NCBI RefSeq assembly: GCF_023277745.1
Contig: NZ_CP086322.1
Coordinates: forward strand, 248,001 to 312,000
Length of the DNA stretch: 64,000 nucleotides
Direction: 5' to 3'
DNA from: Streptomyces halobius
GTDB taxonomy: Bacteria > Actinomycetota > Actinomycetes > Streptomycetales > Streptomycetaceae
Shown here: positions 27,856 through 36,364 of the stretch, piece after piece
Position numbering within the stretch: the stretch's first letter is position 1
Layout of the letters: each line of letters starts with the position of its first letter
Notes under the pieces: generated by a model
Database searches by the model: none
Told to the model about the DNA's origin: nothing
What the model saw: only the letters and a program-made list of their open reading frames with translations
Made by a program: the position numbers and the translations under genes

Positions 27856-27963
27856 TCGGGAAGCGGCTCCGGGGAAACGGACCGGTCGAAAGACCGGCAC
27901 CGCGCCCCGGGCCGACTTCACCACAGGGCGAGTCCGCGGTTCGTGTCCTAAATGACGGACAGA

Positions 27964-28007
27964 TGACACGGAACCGCGGAATATGACATCGGAACGCGGA
28001 ACCTACA
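27964..28007. repeat. right-end transposase-site array
   Basis: The outer unit is at 27984-28007 and an inner unit is at 27964-27980 (reverse complement TCCGCGGTTCCGTGTCA), both inverted relative to the left end. Confidence 0.6.
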
Positions 28008-28199
28008 CATCAGCGCGCGGCCGCCTTGTTCGGAACCGGCAGCAAGCGTTATCCAGGGTTGTCAATCAAATCTGCAGGCAGCCGGTTTGTACGTGGGTGG
28101 GGAGTAAGTCAAGTTCGTCTCTTCATGGGCGAGTTCGGCGCCGTGTGACCGTGCAGCGCCGAACGGGCGATTGACCTGTTTTCCACGTGGGCACAGCGC

Positions 28200-28598
28200 C
28201 AGGGGTTCCGCGAGTACATCGCCGGGCTCGTCATCGGCGCGCTCAGCCTCGCCTGGCTCGTCGGCATCACCCCGGACAGCTCCTACACCCTAGGCCTGCT
28301 GCCGGGCCTGTCCTGCTGCCCACCGGCACGTCCTTCGTCTTCTCCGGCACGGCCGTCCTGACCACCACGAACGTCCCCCCGCACCAGGCCGGCCTGGTGC
28401 GGGGGCGTGATGAACACCGCGATGGAACCGGGGTCCACCGTCGGACTGGCCGCCCTGATGGCCGTCGCGGCCACCCAGACCGACGTGGTCGTCGGCTACG
28501 CGTGGGCCTTCGGCGCGGGCGCCCTCGTCCACCTCGTCGCCGCCATCGTCGCCGTCACCGTGACCCGCTCTGGTGGCCGCCCCTCGCCGCCCGTGTGA
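28200..28598 (+). pseudogene. C-terminal remnant of an MFS (DHA2-type) drug transporter
   Basis: Joined frames read YIAGLVIGALSLAWLVGI, LLPTGTSFVFSGTAVLTTTN, VPPHQAGLV and MNTAMEPGSTVGLAALMAVA, then AGALVHLVAAIVAVTVTR to a stop. This matches the last four helices of 14-helix MFS exporters. Two frameshifts and loss of the N-terminal two thirds make it dead. It starts about 190 bases beyond the right end of the 6.3-kb element; 28013-28200 shows no gene. Confidence 0.55.
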
Positions 28599-28752
28599 AC
28601 CTGGACGTGGGGTGGGGCAAGGGGCGACGGGGTTGGGGGCGACCGGCTCTGGCGCCTCGACCAGGTCGGGGCGCGCACCAGTCCCCGGGACTGGCCCGGG
28701 GCAGCCTCCGGGACCAGCCCGGGGGGACTCTCTGCCCAGGGAGGCGGAAGCG

Positions 28753-29445
28753 ATGAGTTTTTCCTCAAACGATCCGCAGGCCGCACGAGCGCACGGCGGG
28801 GTTCCGCACGGCGGGCTTCCGCTCGGTGATCTCCCGAGCGGTCTGCGCCTCCTGGCGAACGCCGGCTGGCAGATCCTGCTGAGCACGGGCGTGGCCTCGA
28901 TCGCACTGGGCGTCGTCGTCCTGGCGTGGCCGGGAGCCACGTTGACCGTGGTCGGCGTGCTCTTCGGCATCTACCTGCTGGCCATTGGCTTCTTCCAGCT
29001 CGCGGGGGCGTTCGGCGCCCATGTTCCGGGTCACTTGCGCGTCCTGGGGTTCGTCAGCGGCGCGCTGTGCGTGCTGCTCGGCCTCGTCGCCTTCCGCGGC
29101 CCGGCCCAGTCGCTGCTGCTGCTCGCGCTCTGGATTGGGTTCGGTTGGGTACTGCGCGGGAGCATGATGACGGCGATGGCGCTGTCCGTCCGGCACCTGC
29201 CCGCCCGTGGCTGGCAGATCTTCCTGGGCGTGGTCAACCTCCTGGCCGGGATCGTGCTGGTCGTCTCGCCGTTTGAGTCGATCGGCATCCTCACCCTGGT
29301 CGCCGGGATCGTGCTGATCGTCATGGGTGTCATCGAAGTGATCCACGGCATCCAGCTACGCATCGGCCTCAAGAAGTTCCACATGCTCCGCGCGCCGGCC
29401 GCGTCGAGCGACGCCCCCGACGACGCCCCCGGCGCCCCCCTTTGA
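28753..29445 (+). CDS. hdeD: HdeD-family membrane protein (DUF308)
   Basis: This 230-residue protein has about six membrane helices in three pairs, with the repeated DUF308 pattern (ASIALGVVVLAWPGATLTVV, GLVAFRGPAQSLLLLAL, LLAGIVLVVSPFESIGILTL). HdeD proteins are linked to acid resistance in enterobacteria; in Streptomyces the role is unknown. The ATG at 28753 is chosen for GGGAGGCGGAAG just upstream. The C-terminus is Ala/Asp-rich. It stands alone and appears complete. Confidence 0.82.
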   Translation: MSFSSNDPQAARAHGGVPHGGLPLGDLPSGLRLLANAGWQILLSTGVASIALGVVVLAWPGATLTVVGVLFGIYLLAIGFFQLAGAFGAHVPGHLRVLGFVSGALCVLLGLVAFRGPAQSLLLLALWIGFGWVLRGSMMTAMALSVRHLPARGWQIFLGVVNLLAGIVLVVSPFESIGILTLVAGIVLIVMGVIEVIHGIQLRIGLKKFHMLRAPAASSDAPDDAPGAPL

Positions 29446-29477
29446 GGCACGTTTGGCACGTGGGGAAGCCGAGCGGC

Positions 29478-29660
29478 AGCGGGCCGAAGAGTTCAGCTCG
29501 TCCTGCTCGGCGGTGGCCGGCCGGTCGTCGCGCTCGCCACGGTCGGCCTCGGCCTGGCGGACCCAGCCGCGCAGGGCCTCCTTGTGGATGCCCAGGTCCT
29601 TCGCGAGGTGCGCGATGGGGCGGCCGGTGGCACGCTGGTAGGCAGCTACAGGTTCACGGC
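29478..29660 (-). pseudogene. IS3-family OrfA (helix-turn-helix) fragment
   Basis: The frame reads EPVAAYQRATGRPIAHLAKD, LGIHKEALRGWVRQAEADRG and ERDDRPATAEQDEL, the helix-turn-helix and leucine-zipper start of IS3 OrfA proteins. The C-terminus and OrfB are missing. Confidence 0.55.
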
Positions 29661-29918
29661 TGCTCGCGCGCCCGCCCCATCGCCAGCCCACGGGCCCCGT
29701 GCGCCGCACGGGTGACGCGTACCACGTGTCACCCCCACCTCCGCGCCACTCGAACATTTGCGCATGTTCTTGGGGTGTGGCCGATACGAAGCAGACCTTT
29801 CTTTTTCCAGACGACCTGCTGGAAGCGCATCGGTTCGGGGACGAAGTCGGCCTGGGCCTGACCGGAACCACGCAGTGACCGGAACGACGCCGGCCGTGCG
29901 CGACAAGGAGCAGGAACA

Positions 29919-29960
29919 CCATCTGTCAGCGGCCGGTTGCGCCCGGCCGCTGATAGATGG
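29919..29960 (-). terminator. strong intrinsic-type terminator after the esterase gene
   Basis: An 18-bp stem (CCATCTGTCAGCGGCCGG against CCGGCCGCTGATAGATGG, one G-U wobble) closes a 6-base loop. It lies 46 bases downstream of the minus-strand esterase stop. No T-run is evident. Confidence 0.7.
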
Positions 29961-30005
29961 TGAAGGACGTTCGGTTACGTTCCCCGGCCGACGAGCTTTC
30001 CGTGG

Positions 30006-30674
30006 TTACCAGGAGGCGGGATACCAGGCGCCGTTGTACCACTGCTCGTTGGCGCTGTCGTTGTGGTGATCCATGTTGAAGTCGTGGGGGTAGTTCTTGA
30101 TGTGGTTGTCCGGGTAGGTCCAGATCCCTGCGGACTCGTCGCAGACGTAGTCCCAGTGGCAGATCGTCTTGACGGGCACGTTGCCGAAGTACCGGTCAGC
30201 ACCGGCGAGCGGGGCGCCGACGACACCGCCGAACGGTACGGCTCCGCCGTCGGCACCGGGATTGCCCTGGCGCTTGGGGTCCGCGATGAGAATGGCGTTG
30301 ACGTTGCCGAACGTCTGCCAGTTCTCGGTGACCCAGATATGCACCACTGCGGCGCCCAAAGAGTACCCGCCCATCTTGACGTGCTGGTTCGGGCACGCGG
30401 CACGCTGGTTGCGGACCAGGCGGTTCAGCTCATTGACACCTGCCCGGGCGCTCGCACCGTTGGGAATCTGGGTGGGGTACCCGACGTGCTGCTGGATGTT
30501 GCCGGTGAAGCCGTCGTTGTCCCAGCTGCTGCCCGTGCCCCCGACAACGATCGTGTAGGTGCCCTCGCACGGAGCTGCTGCTGCTGCTGCTTGTGCTGTG
30601 GCCCCCTGTGCCACCGAGAACCCGGCTGTCAGCAGAAGACTGACTAACGCGGCCGCGATGCTGCTTGTTCGCAT
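30006..30674 (-). CDS. secreted cutinase/PE-PPE-like serine esterase
   Basis: This 222-residue exported protein has a signal peptide (SSIAAALVSLLLTAGFSVAQ, then GATAQAAAAA). The mature part is an alpha/beta hydrolase with the nucleophile elbow GGYSLGAAVV (GxSxG), an aspartate in CHWDYVCD between paired cysteines, and a histidine near the C-terminus (YPHDFNMDHH). These fit cutinase-like or PE-PPE esterases that cut ester bonds in polyesters or lipids. The ATG at 30674 is chosen because GGGGAGG lies six bases upstream. A 15-bp inverted repeat sits in the leader and a strong terminator follows. Confidence 0.75.
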   Translation of the reverse strand: MRTSSIAAALVSLLLTAGFSVAQGATAQAAAAAAPCEGTYTIVVGGTGSSWDNDGFTGNIQQHVGYPTQIPNGASARAGVNELNRLVRNQRAACPNQHVKMGGYSLGAAVVHIWVTENWQTFGNVNAILIADPKRQGNPGADGGAVPFGGVVGAPLAGADRYFGNVPVKTICHWDYVCDESAGIWTYPDNHIKNYPHDFNMDHHNDSANEQWYNGAWYPASW

Positions 30675-30705
30675 TCCATCCTCCCCAGGTAGTTGGCCCA
30701 GAAGG

Positions 30706-30810
30706 CCGATGAAGATCTTGCTCGGGCCACCCGAGTCGCCCCGCTTCGCCCGCAAAAGTCAATCGGGGCAATCCACTGCAAGTCGACCGCGTTTTCAAGA
30801 TCTTCATCGG
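30706..30810. repeat. 15-bp inverted repeat upstream of the esterase
   Basis: CCGATGAAGATCTTG (30706-30720) and its exact inverse (30796-30810) are 75 bases apart, 32 bases upstream of the esterase start. A smaller CTCGGG/CCCGAG hairpin lies within. This could be a regulatory dyad or ends of a lost small element. 30811-31096 contains no convincing gene. Confidence 0.55.
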
Positions 30811-31096
30811 ACTTCCAGGCGTGCCTTCCGACGCGGTATGCGGTCGGCCAAGGTCACCGGGAGACCGTAACGGCGGTCGATGAAATCCTGATGAAACCTG
30901 GCCCCGGCCTACCCCGAACTGCTCCAGTGGACGGACCGCACTGAGCGCAAGCCGCTGGATGAGCAGCACTACGGCGATGCCACCTACGTGAGGCAGAGCT
31001 GTCCGCCGCCTACACCGACGGTGCCGGACGGAACAATTGCCAAGAGTTGTGGATGAGTTGATGGTCTTCAGTGCCGGGGCTCTGCGGGTGGAGGGC

Positions 31097-31327
31097 TCAA
31101 CGGTATGCGGCGAGGAAGGCGCGGGTGGCCGCGGTGGCACGGGCTCTGATGTCCCGCGGGTTCAGGGGGTGGGGTGTCGGCGACGAGGAGGGCCTGGTTC
31201 ACGGGTGTCCACAGGGCGAGACCGGCGAAGTGGTCGGCTGCGGTGTGCGGGTCGTCGGCGCGCAGCAAGCCGCGTTCGGTGAGTTGACGGAAGTCGGCGG
31301 CCAGGGCGTCCAAGCCGCCTGGAATCC
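31097..31327 (-). pseudogene. C-terminal fragment of a TetR-family regulator
   Basis: The frame LAADFRQLTERGLLRADDPH, TAADHFAGLALWTPVNQALL shifts near a run of Cs (about 31165) to PLNPRDIRARATAATRAFLA and a stop at 31097-31099. This is a TetR C-terminal ligand domain; the DNA-binding part is missing. Confidence 0.5.
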
Positions 31328-31422
31328 CTGAGACGAGTGATTTTCGAATGTGACGGCGTGTTGAGGTTCGGTTGACAAGGGTTCCGCTCAGGGCGGACGG
31401 CTGTGGTCTGTCTCTGTCTCTG

Positions 31423-32856
31423 TCACTGGCGGCGCTTCGCGGTGAGTACCGCTTTGAGGACTCGGATGGCTGCCGCGGCCTTGCGTGCTTTCGAGGGTTT
31501 GCGGATGGTGCCGAATCCCGTGGGCGGCAGGGTGTCGAAGCGGTGCAGTAGTCGTTGGAAGCTGTCGATCTGGCGGTGCATAGCGCCGAGGTCCACCAGA
31601 TCGCCGGTGCGTTCGGCCAGGAGGTATTGCGGGGAGGTGACGAGTGCGACGCCCGGGATGCCTTGGTCGTAGAGGGGCTCGCCCTCGCCGAAATGGATCA
31701 GGGGTCCGGGGGCTGCGATCTGGACCGCGCCGGGAGTGGCACCGGACCATTCGGCCGCGACGATCTCGCGGAGCTCGCGCGTCGTGGCGTACAGCAGTTC
31801 TGGTTCCAACCGGCCTGTGTCCTGGCAGGTTCCGGTGTGCGGGTCGTCGCGGTGCTCGCGAGCGCCGAGGTGTTCCATGGCCAGCCCGGCGACCGCGCGG
31901 GCCTGGCCGGGGGCACCGGCCCACAGCTCGGGGTGGGCGGCCATCCATGCCGTGGTCGCCTGCCCCTTCCCGGTCATGGCCGGGATGCGCAAGTGCCCGG
32001 TGGTCATGACGAAGACGACCGTACGGCGGGGGCGACGGCGGACGGTCACCTCGGCCAGGGCCAGAAGAGCGATGTGCCCGTTCTCCTCGACGGCGTTCGT
32101 ACCGTCGCTATGGGTGATGACGAGAATCGTCTCGTCCCGGGTCTCGCCCTCGGCAACGGCCCAGATCGTGTCTGTCTCACAGCCGGGCGTCAGTTCGGCG
32201 TCCAGGACGAGAGTCGCCTGCGCGCCGGAGCGCGCGGCCCGCACCACATGCTCGCCGGCATCACCTGCCACCCACAGCGCGGGGATGTTCTGATCGGGCA
32301 GAGTGAACGGCACGTACTGGCCCCGCGCGTTCTCCGCGGACATGCCTTTCCACACCGCGATCACGCCAGAGACCCCAGCTTTACGGGCCGCCTTGAGGCT
32401 GGGTCCGAACAGCGAAGCGGACAACACCGGATGGAGCAGGGGTGGCAGGTCCGGGCCTTCGCCCCAGGAACCGAACAAGATGTCCGAGCAGACCGCAACG
32501 TGGGGAACCTCGATGACCGCGATGGCGTTCCGTGCCCGCTTCCAGTCCGGCCGGATCCCGGCGAGATGACGCAACGGACGGGAGATCCCGGCCGGTCCAG
32601 TGGTACCGGAGTACGGGTAGGCCGAGGCGACCCGCAGTTCCCGGCCCGCGACCTCCAGCCGCACACGGCCCGCATCGCCGGGTACCTCCCACCGGGTGAA
32701 CCGCCGGGTGTCGCGACGGACTGCCAAGCCCATGCCGGTGAGCTTCGCAGCGACGTCCTCGACCAGGGCACGGTGCGCCACGGAGCCGGTGAGCCGCGGC
32801 CCCAGCATTTCCAACAGCCGCACTTCATCCTCAAGCGACACCGGCTGTGCTTCCAC
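31423..32856 (-). CDS. M28/PA-domain peptidase-like protein
   Basis: This 477-residue protein resembles M28 aminopeptidases. A middle region (residues about 150-220) looks like a PA insert, and the metal-site block ITHSDGTNAVEENGHIALLA near residue 245 is close to the M28 HxDSxxxGAxDNG pattern but with changes (Glu for Asp). Later parts include VVFVMTTGHLRIPAM and IHFGEGEPLYDQGIPGVALV. No signal peptide is obvious, so it may be cytoplasmic or use a nonclassical route. Because the zinc ligands are altered, peptidase activity is not assured. Confidence 0.6.
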   Translation of the reverse strand: MEAQPVSLEDEVRLLEMLGPRLTGSVAHRALVEDVAAKLTGMGLAVRRDTRRFTRWEVPGDAGRVRLEVAGRELRVASAYPYSGTTGPAGISRPLRHLAGIRPDWKRARNAIAVIEVPHVAVCSDILFGSWGEGPDLPPLLHPVLSASLFGPSLKAARKAGVSGVIAVWKGMSAENARGQYVPFTLPDQNIPALWVAGDAGEHVVRAARSGAQATLVLDAELTPGCETDTIWAVAEGETRDETILVITHSDGTNAVEENGHIALLALAEVTVRRRPRRTVVFVMTTGHLRIPAMTGKGQATTAWMAAHPELWAGAPGQARAVAGLAMEHLGAREHRDDPHTGTCQDTGRLEPELLYATTRELREIVAAEWSGATPGAVQIAAPGPLIHFGEGEPLYDQGIPGVALVTSPQYLLAERTGDLVDLGAMHRQIDSFQRLLHRFDTLPPTGFGTIRKPSKARKAAAAIRVLKAVLTAKRRQ

Positions 32857-33113
32857 GGCAATCCTCCGGGCAAGAGAACATCTGGGGCTCCAGACCGCCT
32901 ACGCGCGGCAGGCCCATCCTCACGCCACAATGCACAGCACGCACACCGCCAGCAGCCCGGACAGCCCAACACACCTGCTGCCCGCGTCGTCTGCTGGAGA
33001 CCCAAGCCGCTGATCATGCGCTGCCCGCCGCTGGCCGAGACGCCGAACGTCGCCATCGGTGCCGTTAGATCATATGCGTCCGGCAATGAGGAAAGGACGG
33101 CCGAGATCGTTCT

Positions 33114-34106
33114 GTGACAAATGATCTGGACACTCTGCTGACGGCACTGTACGTGAAGATCGACGACGAGATCGGGAGTGACCGATGGCCGGGCAGGCCC
33201 CCGCAATCGACCGACTCCGAACTGGTGTGACTGGCAGTGGCGCAAGCGATGCTGGGCTTCAGCTCTGAGGCCCGCTGGCTGCGGTCGCCTCGAAGAACCT
33301 GACGCCGATATTCCCGTATCTGCCCCAGCGGTCCGGGTACAACAAGCGGCTGCGGGCTGCGTTGCCGCTGGTCAAGAGGGCGATACGGATGCTCGCCGCC
33401 GACACGGACTTCTGGTCCGACAATCACTGGATCGTCGACTCCACGCCGGTGCCGTGCGGCATGTCGCGGCCCACGGTGAAGCGGTAGGAACTGGCCGGCT
33501 GGGCCGGATACCGGTACTGCGCCTCCCGCTCCCGCTACTTCCGGGGCTTGCGCCTGTATCTGGTCTGCACCCCGGCCGGGATGCCGATCCTGTGGTCCCT
33601 GGCCAACCCGAAGATGGACGAGCGCGGAGTCCTGCAGGCCGCGCTCGACGTCGAGGCCGGACTCGTCGCCGACCGGTCCGGCTTGCTCGTCATCAGCGAC
33701 AGGGGGCTTCCCCTCCAAGGAATTCGAGAACGACCTCGCCCTGCGGGGCGCCGAGCTGCTGCGGCCGTCGTTCAAACGGGAAAAGAAGCGCAGGGGCAAG
33801 GGGCTGCTGAAGTCGGTACGCCAGCTGATCGAATCGGTCAACGGCACGTTGAAGGGACAGTTGGACCTGGAGCAGCACGGCGGACGCAGATTCGAGGGCG
33901 TCGCCGTCCGCGTCGCCTAGCGCATCCTCGCCCTCGCCACCGCGATCTGGCACAACCACAAGACCGGCGCACCGACCATGCGATCCCTGATCGCCTATCG
34001 GACCGCCCATATCGGACACCTCTGGATCGACAGCATCGCCATCTCCGACACCGTCGACGGCATCAACAACATGCTTCGCATCTACTGTGCGGACAACGAC
34101 AGTTGA
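33114..34106 (+). pseudogene. IS982-family transposase, frameshifted
   Basis: From GTG 33114 the frame reads TNDLDTLLTALYVKIDDEIG, then in other frames AVAQAMLGFSSEARWLR, IFPYLPQRSGYNKRLRAALP, FWSDNHWIVDSTPVPCGMSR, RGLRLYLVCTPAGMPILWSL and LIESVNGTLKGQLDLEQHGG. This is the order of IS982 transposases with the DST, D and E blocks. Several internal stops and shifts exist (for example TAG in the VKR*ELAGWAGYRYC region). The end after RSLIAY is unusual and may be foreign sequence. Confidence 0.65.
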
Positions 34107-34256
34107 CCGTCACCGATCCCGGGGCGGACGGTCGGTGGCCCCTCCGAAAGCAGACAGCCGAAACCCGGAGACCAATCGCAGCAGGCGGGCAAACGTGCTG
34201 ATCAGATCCCATATCTAGGGCCGGCTCCGTCCTATTTCCTCAATACTGTCCTGCCC

Positions 34257-34643
34257 ATGAGCCATGAAGTCACGTCAGCATCCACATTCCGCTACTCGGC
34301 AGTCACATTCGACTGCCCGGACCCCGCCGAGCTGGCCCGCTTCTACGGCGAGGCCCTCGGCCTGCCCGTCGCCTTCTCCACAGACGACTTCGTCCTCCTC
34401 GGCCGGAACGGCGCGGCCGGACTGGGATTCAACCGGCTCACCGACTACCGCCGTCCCACCTGGCCGGACCCTTCCCAGGGGAAGCAGGCCCACATAGAAC
34501 TGGGCGTCGACGACTTGGACGCCGCCCAAGCCCGTCTGCTCACCCTGGGGGCCGTCAGACCCGGATTCCAGCCGGACCCCGACCGGTGGCGGGTCCTGCT
34601 AGACCCCGCAGGCCACCCGTTCTGCATCTCCACCCTGGTCTAA
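34257..34643 (+). CDS. VOC-family (glyoxalase/bleomycin-resistance-like) protein
   Basis: This 128-residue protein has paired beta-alpha-beta-beta-beta units: FRYSAVTFDCPDPAELARFY, GEALGLPVAFSTDDFVLLG, then QAHIELGVDDLDAAQARLL and WRVLLDPAGHPFCIST. Metal-site positions (H in AHIEL, acidic residues) are partly kept. VOC proteins include glyoxalases, dioxygenases and drug-binding proteins; the role here is not defined. No strong ribosome site is visible before the ATG. It follows the IS982 remnant directly. Confidence 0.82.
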   Translation: MSHEVTSASTFRYSAVTFDCPDPAELARFYGEALGLPVAFSTDDFVLLGRNGAAGLGFNRLTDYRRPTWPDPSQGKQAHIELGVDDLDAAQARLLTLGAVRPGFQPDPDRWRVLLDPAGHPFCISTLV

Positions 34644-34759
34644 CCCAGACCGGCAGCGTCCCGCCTGCACACCCCCTCACACGTGCTCTTGCTCGCCACC
34701 TCCCCCACACGGTTCAAGACCAGTGAGTGGCGCGAGGAGTATCACTGGCGAGATTCAAA

Positions 34760-34981
34760 CGATTCCCGTCACTGTCGAGGACGCAACGCGCGAAGGAGTG
34801 CGCATGCAGCAGCTCGGGCCGGTGGGCGGGCTGCCTCGGCGCCGAGCTGGGAGAGCTTGCCCTCGGCCCCCGGGGAAACTGGTGTGAAGCTTCTCCAACT
34901 CGCCCAGCCACCCCTCTCGTCCGGCGTCCACGATTCTCGGCCGAAGATCGCACAGCTCGGGGTAGGCCTCCTCGCGCAGGT
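34760..34981 (-). pseudogene. fragment with the same helical module as 13964-14243
   Basis: The frame reads DTLNLREEAYPELCDLRPRI and VDAGREGWLGELEKLHTS, similar to the AEREEWLGEVEGLKVS module of the other fragment. No start or catalytic part is seen. It lies just downstream of the sigma-factor operon. Confidence 0.28.
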
Positions 34982-35773
34982 TCAAGGTGTCCGGCACTCC
35001 TGGAGCTGTACTGCGAGGGCGAGATCGGGCCATGGCAAGGCGTCTACGTCGACGCTTGTAAGGCCTTGGACAGCGGCTGTCAGGGGCCCGGAGAGTGTTC
35101 CTGCGTGCGCGTAGAAGGTTTCCATGGTCCAGCACTCGGTGGTGCTGGTGCCCCAGCGTCGCAGGATCTGCAGGGCACGCAGGAGCATGACGGAGGTCAG
35201 CGGCTCGGGGTCTGAGTCCCGGGCTGAAGGAGGTGTCCGGTTGTACGGACCAGCTTCGCCCGAGTCCAGCTCGGTTGCCTGACGGGCCCAGTGCCGGGCC
35301 TGGCGCAGCTCACCGCGGGTGAGGTAGAGGAGGTGCAGGCATTCGGCAGAGGCAGACTTGTCGGCTCCTGCGGCGAACTGCCACAGGAACTCGGCCAGCT
35401 CGTCACGGTCGGCCAGGTACAGCAGGCAGGCAAAGGCCATGGCGCTGTCGGGGTCGATCTGGTGCGTGGTGGCGAGGCTGATGATGTGCTGGGAGGTACG
35501 GGGGCTGCGGACGGTCCAGGCCGACAGGGCCCGCAGCTGGCGGGCTGCCCGTTCCCGGCGTGGTGCCGGGGCGGGTTGTCCCGGTGTGGTGAAAGGCGGT
35601 GGGAGGGTGGCGGGCTGCGGGTAGCCAGCCGCGGCAGTTCCGCACCGTACCGCGTTGGCGAAGTCTTCCTCCAGCTGGCGGCGAGATGCTCTTTCCTCTG
35701 CCCAGCCGAGATCGTCATCAGGAAAGGCGCAGGCATCGTGCAGGAGGTCATCCAGGGTGCGCGGCGGCTGCAT
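34982..35773 (-). CDS. unknown soluble helical protein in a sigma-factor operon
   Basis: This 263-residue protein is mostly helical. Segments include RTSQHIISLATTHQIDPDSA, FACLLYLADRDELAEFLWQF and LHLLYLTRGELRQARHWARQ, suggestive of TPR-like repeats in the middle. The N-terminus has acidic residues and a Pro-rich stretch. No membrane segment is seen. It begins 12 bases after the sigma-like gene and is probably co-transcribed. I do not recognise a family; a partner or antagonist of the sigma factor is one possibility. Confidence 0.62.
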   Translation of the reverse strand: MQPPRTLDDLLHDACAFPDDDLGWAEERASRRQLEEDFANAVRCGTAAAGYPQPATLPPPFTTPGQPAPAPRRERAARQLRALSAWTVRSPRTSQHIISLATTHQIDPDSAMAFACLLYLADRDELAEFLWQFAAGADKSASAECLHLLYLTRGELRQARHWARQATELDSGEAGPYNRTPPSARDSDPEPLTSVMLLRALQILRRWGTSTTECWTMETFYAHAGTLSGPLTAAVQGLTSVDVDALPWPDLALAVQLQECRTP

Positions 35774-35785
35774 GGGCGGAACTCC

Positions 35786-36364
35786 TCAGTCCTGGTCGGG
35801 TTGCAGGCCCAGTTCGCAAGCGATGCGGTTGCGGGCGTGGAGGCGGTGGGAGCGGACCGTGGCGTCGGTGATTCCCATGATGCTGGCGGTCTTGGCCGTA
35901 CTGCAGTCGAGGACGTAGTGCAGCACCATCACGTCGAACTGTCGTCCGGGCAGGCGGGCGATCGCCGGGTACAGCCCGATACTGCTCTCCATGGCGGCGA
36001 ATTCGTCCCGTGCGTCCTCCAGTACTGCGCGGGCGACTCGGTGGAAGACTGCGGTCTCCGCCATGGCGGAGTCCCGGCCCTGGGCGATGAGGACTTCGTC
36101 GACGGCCTCTTTCAAGTGTGCCCAGGCGCTGGCGGCGGGGCTGGCCTCTTCCATCAGGCGGGCCCAGCCCTGCAGGAGGTTGAGGAACACGGTGTGGACG
36201 ACGCGGCCGGCGAGCCGCTCGTCGCCTAGATGAAGTTCCGCGTACTGGCGGTAGGCCCGCTTGAAGCGGTCATGAAATCCCCAGAAGGCCACGGGGATCC
36301 GTTGTGGCTCGCGCACGCTTGGGCTCGGCGCCGTCCGGTCTGGCCTTTCCTGTTCCTCGCTCAT
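35786..36364 (-). CDS. RNA polymerase sigma factor-like protein (ECF type)
   Basis: This 192-residue protein has sigma region 4 clearly in the C-terminus: LPGRQFDVMVLHYVLDCSTA, KTASIMGITDATVRSHRLHA and RNRIACELGL. The N-terminus (GFHDRFKRAYRQYAELHLGD, VVHTVFLNLLQGWARLM) takes the place of region 2 with a weaker match. ECF factors direct stress or development genes. The start overlaps the upstream small gene (ATGA), so the two are translationally coupled. Confidence 0.75.
   Translation of the reverse strand: MSEEQERPDRTAPSPSVREPQRIPVAFWGFHDRFKRAYRQYAELHLGDERLAGRVVHTVFLNLLQGWARLMEEASPAASAWAHLKEAVDEVLIAQGRDSAMAETAVFHRVARAVLEDARDEFAAMESSIGLYPAIARLPGRQFDVMVLHYVLDCSTAKTASIMGITDATVRSHRLHARNRIACELGLQPDQD

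Larger units (their letters stand above)
23288..27921 (+). mobile_element. outer group II intron (split by a second intron)
   Basis: The 5' end is placed at GTGCGCCACG (23288), matching the GTGYG start of bacterial group II introns. The catalytic domain V hairpin is visible at about 27821-27855 (GAGCCGGGTGCGG ... GCATGCCCGATTC), followed by domain VI and a GCCGACTTCAC 3' end at 27921. Its maturase gene (26359-27789) contains an in-frame stop. Between its 5' RNA domains and that gene sits a complete second intron. Boundaries are by motif only. Confidence 0.6.
21704..28012. mobile_element. 6.3-kb transposon-like element with 24-bp inverted ends and 5-bp target duplication
   Basis: The left end (21709-21732) and right end (27984-28007) are inverted repeats matching at 23 of 24 positions, beginning TGTAGGTTCCGCGTTCCG and ending TGTCA. 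Immediately outside, CATCA occurs directly on both sides (21704-21708 and 28008-28012). Extra internal copies of the GTTCCG...TGTCA unit lie at 21764-21782 and about 21790-21808 on the left and 27964-27980 on the right. Terminal TGT/ACA, repeated transposase sites and a 5-bp duplication are features of Tn7/Tn402-like and IS21-like elements. No intact transposase gene remains. Confidence 0.75.

Noticed and set aside
33061..34250. Imperfect terminal inverted repeats of the IS982 remnant
   Set aside because: Sequences near 33075 and 34230 look partly inverted (TTTCCTCA-like), but too many mismatches to call ends.
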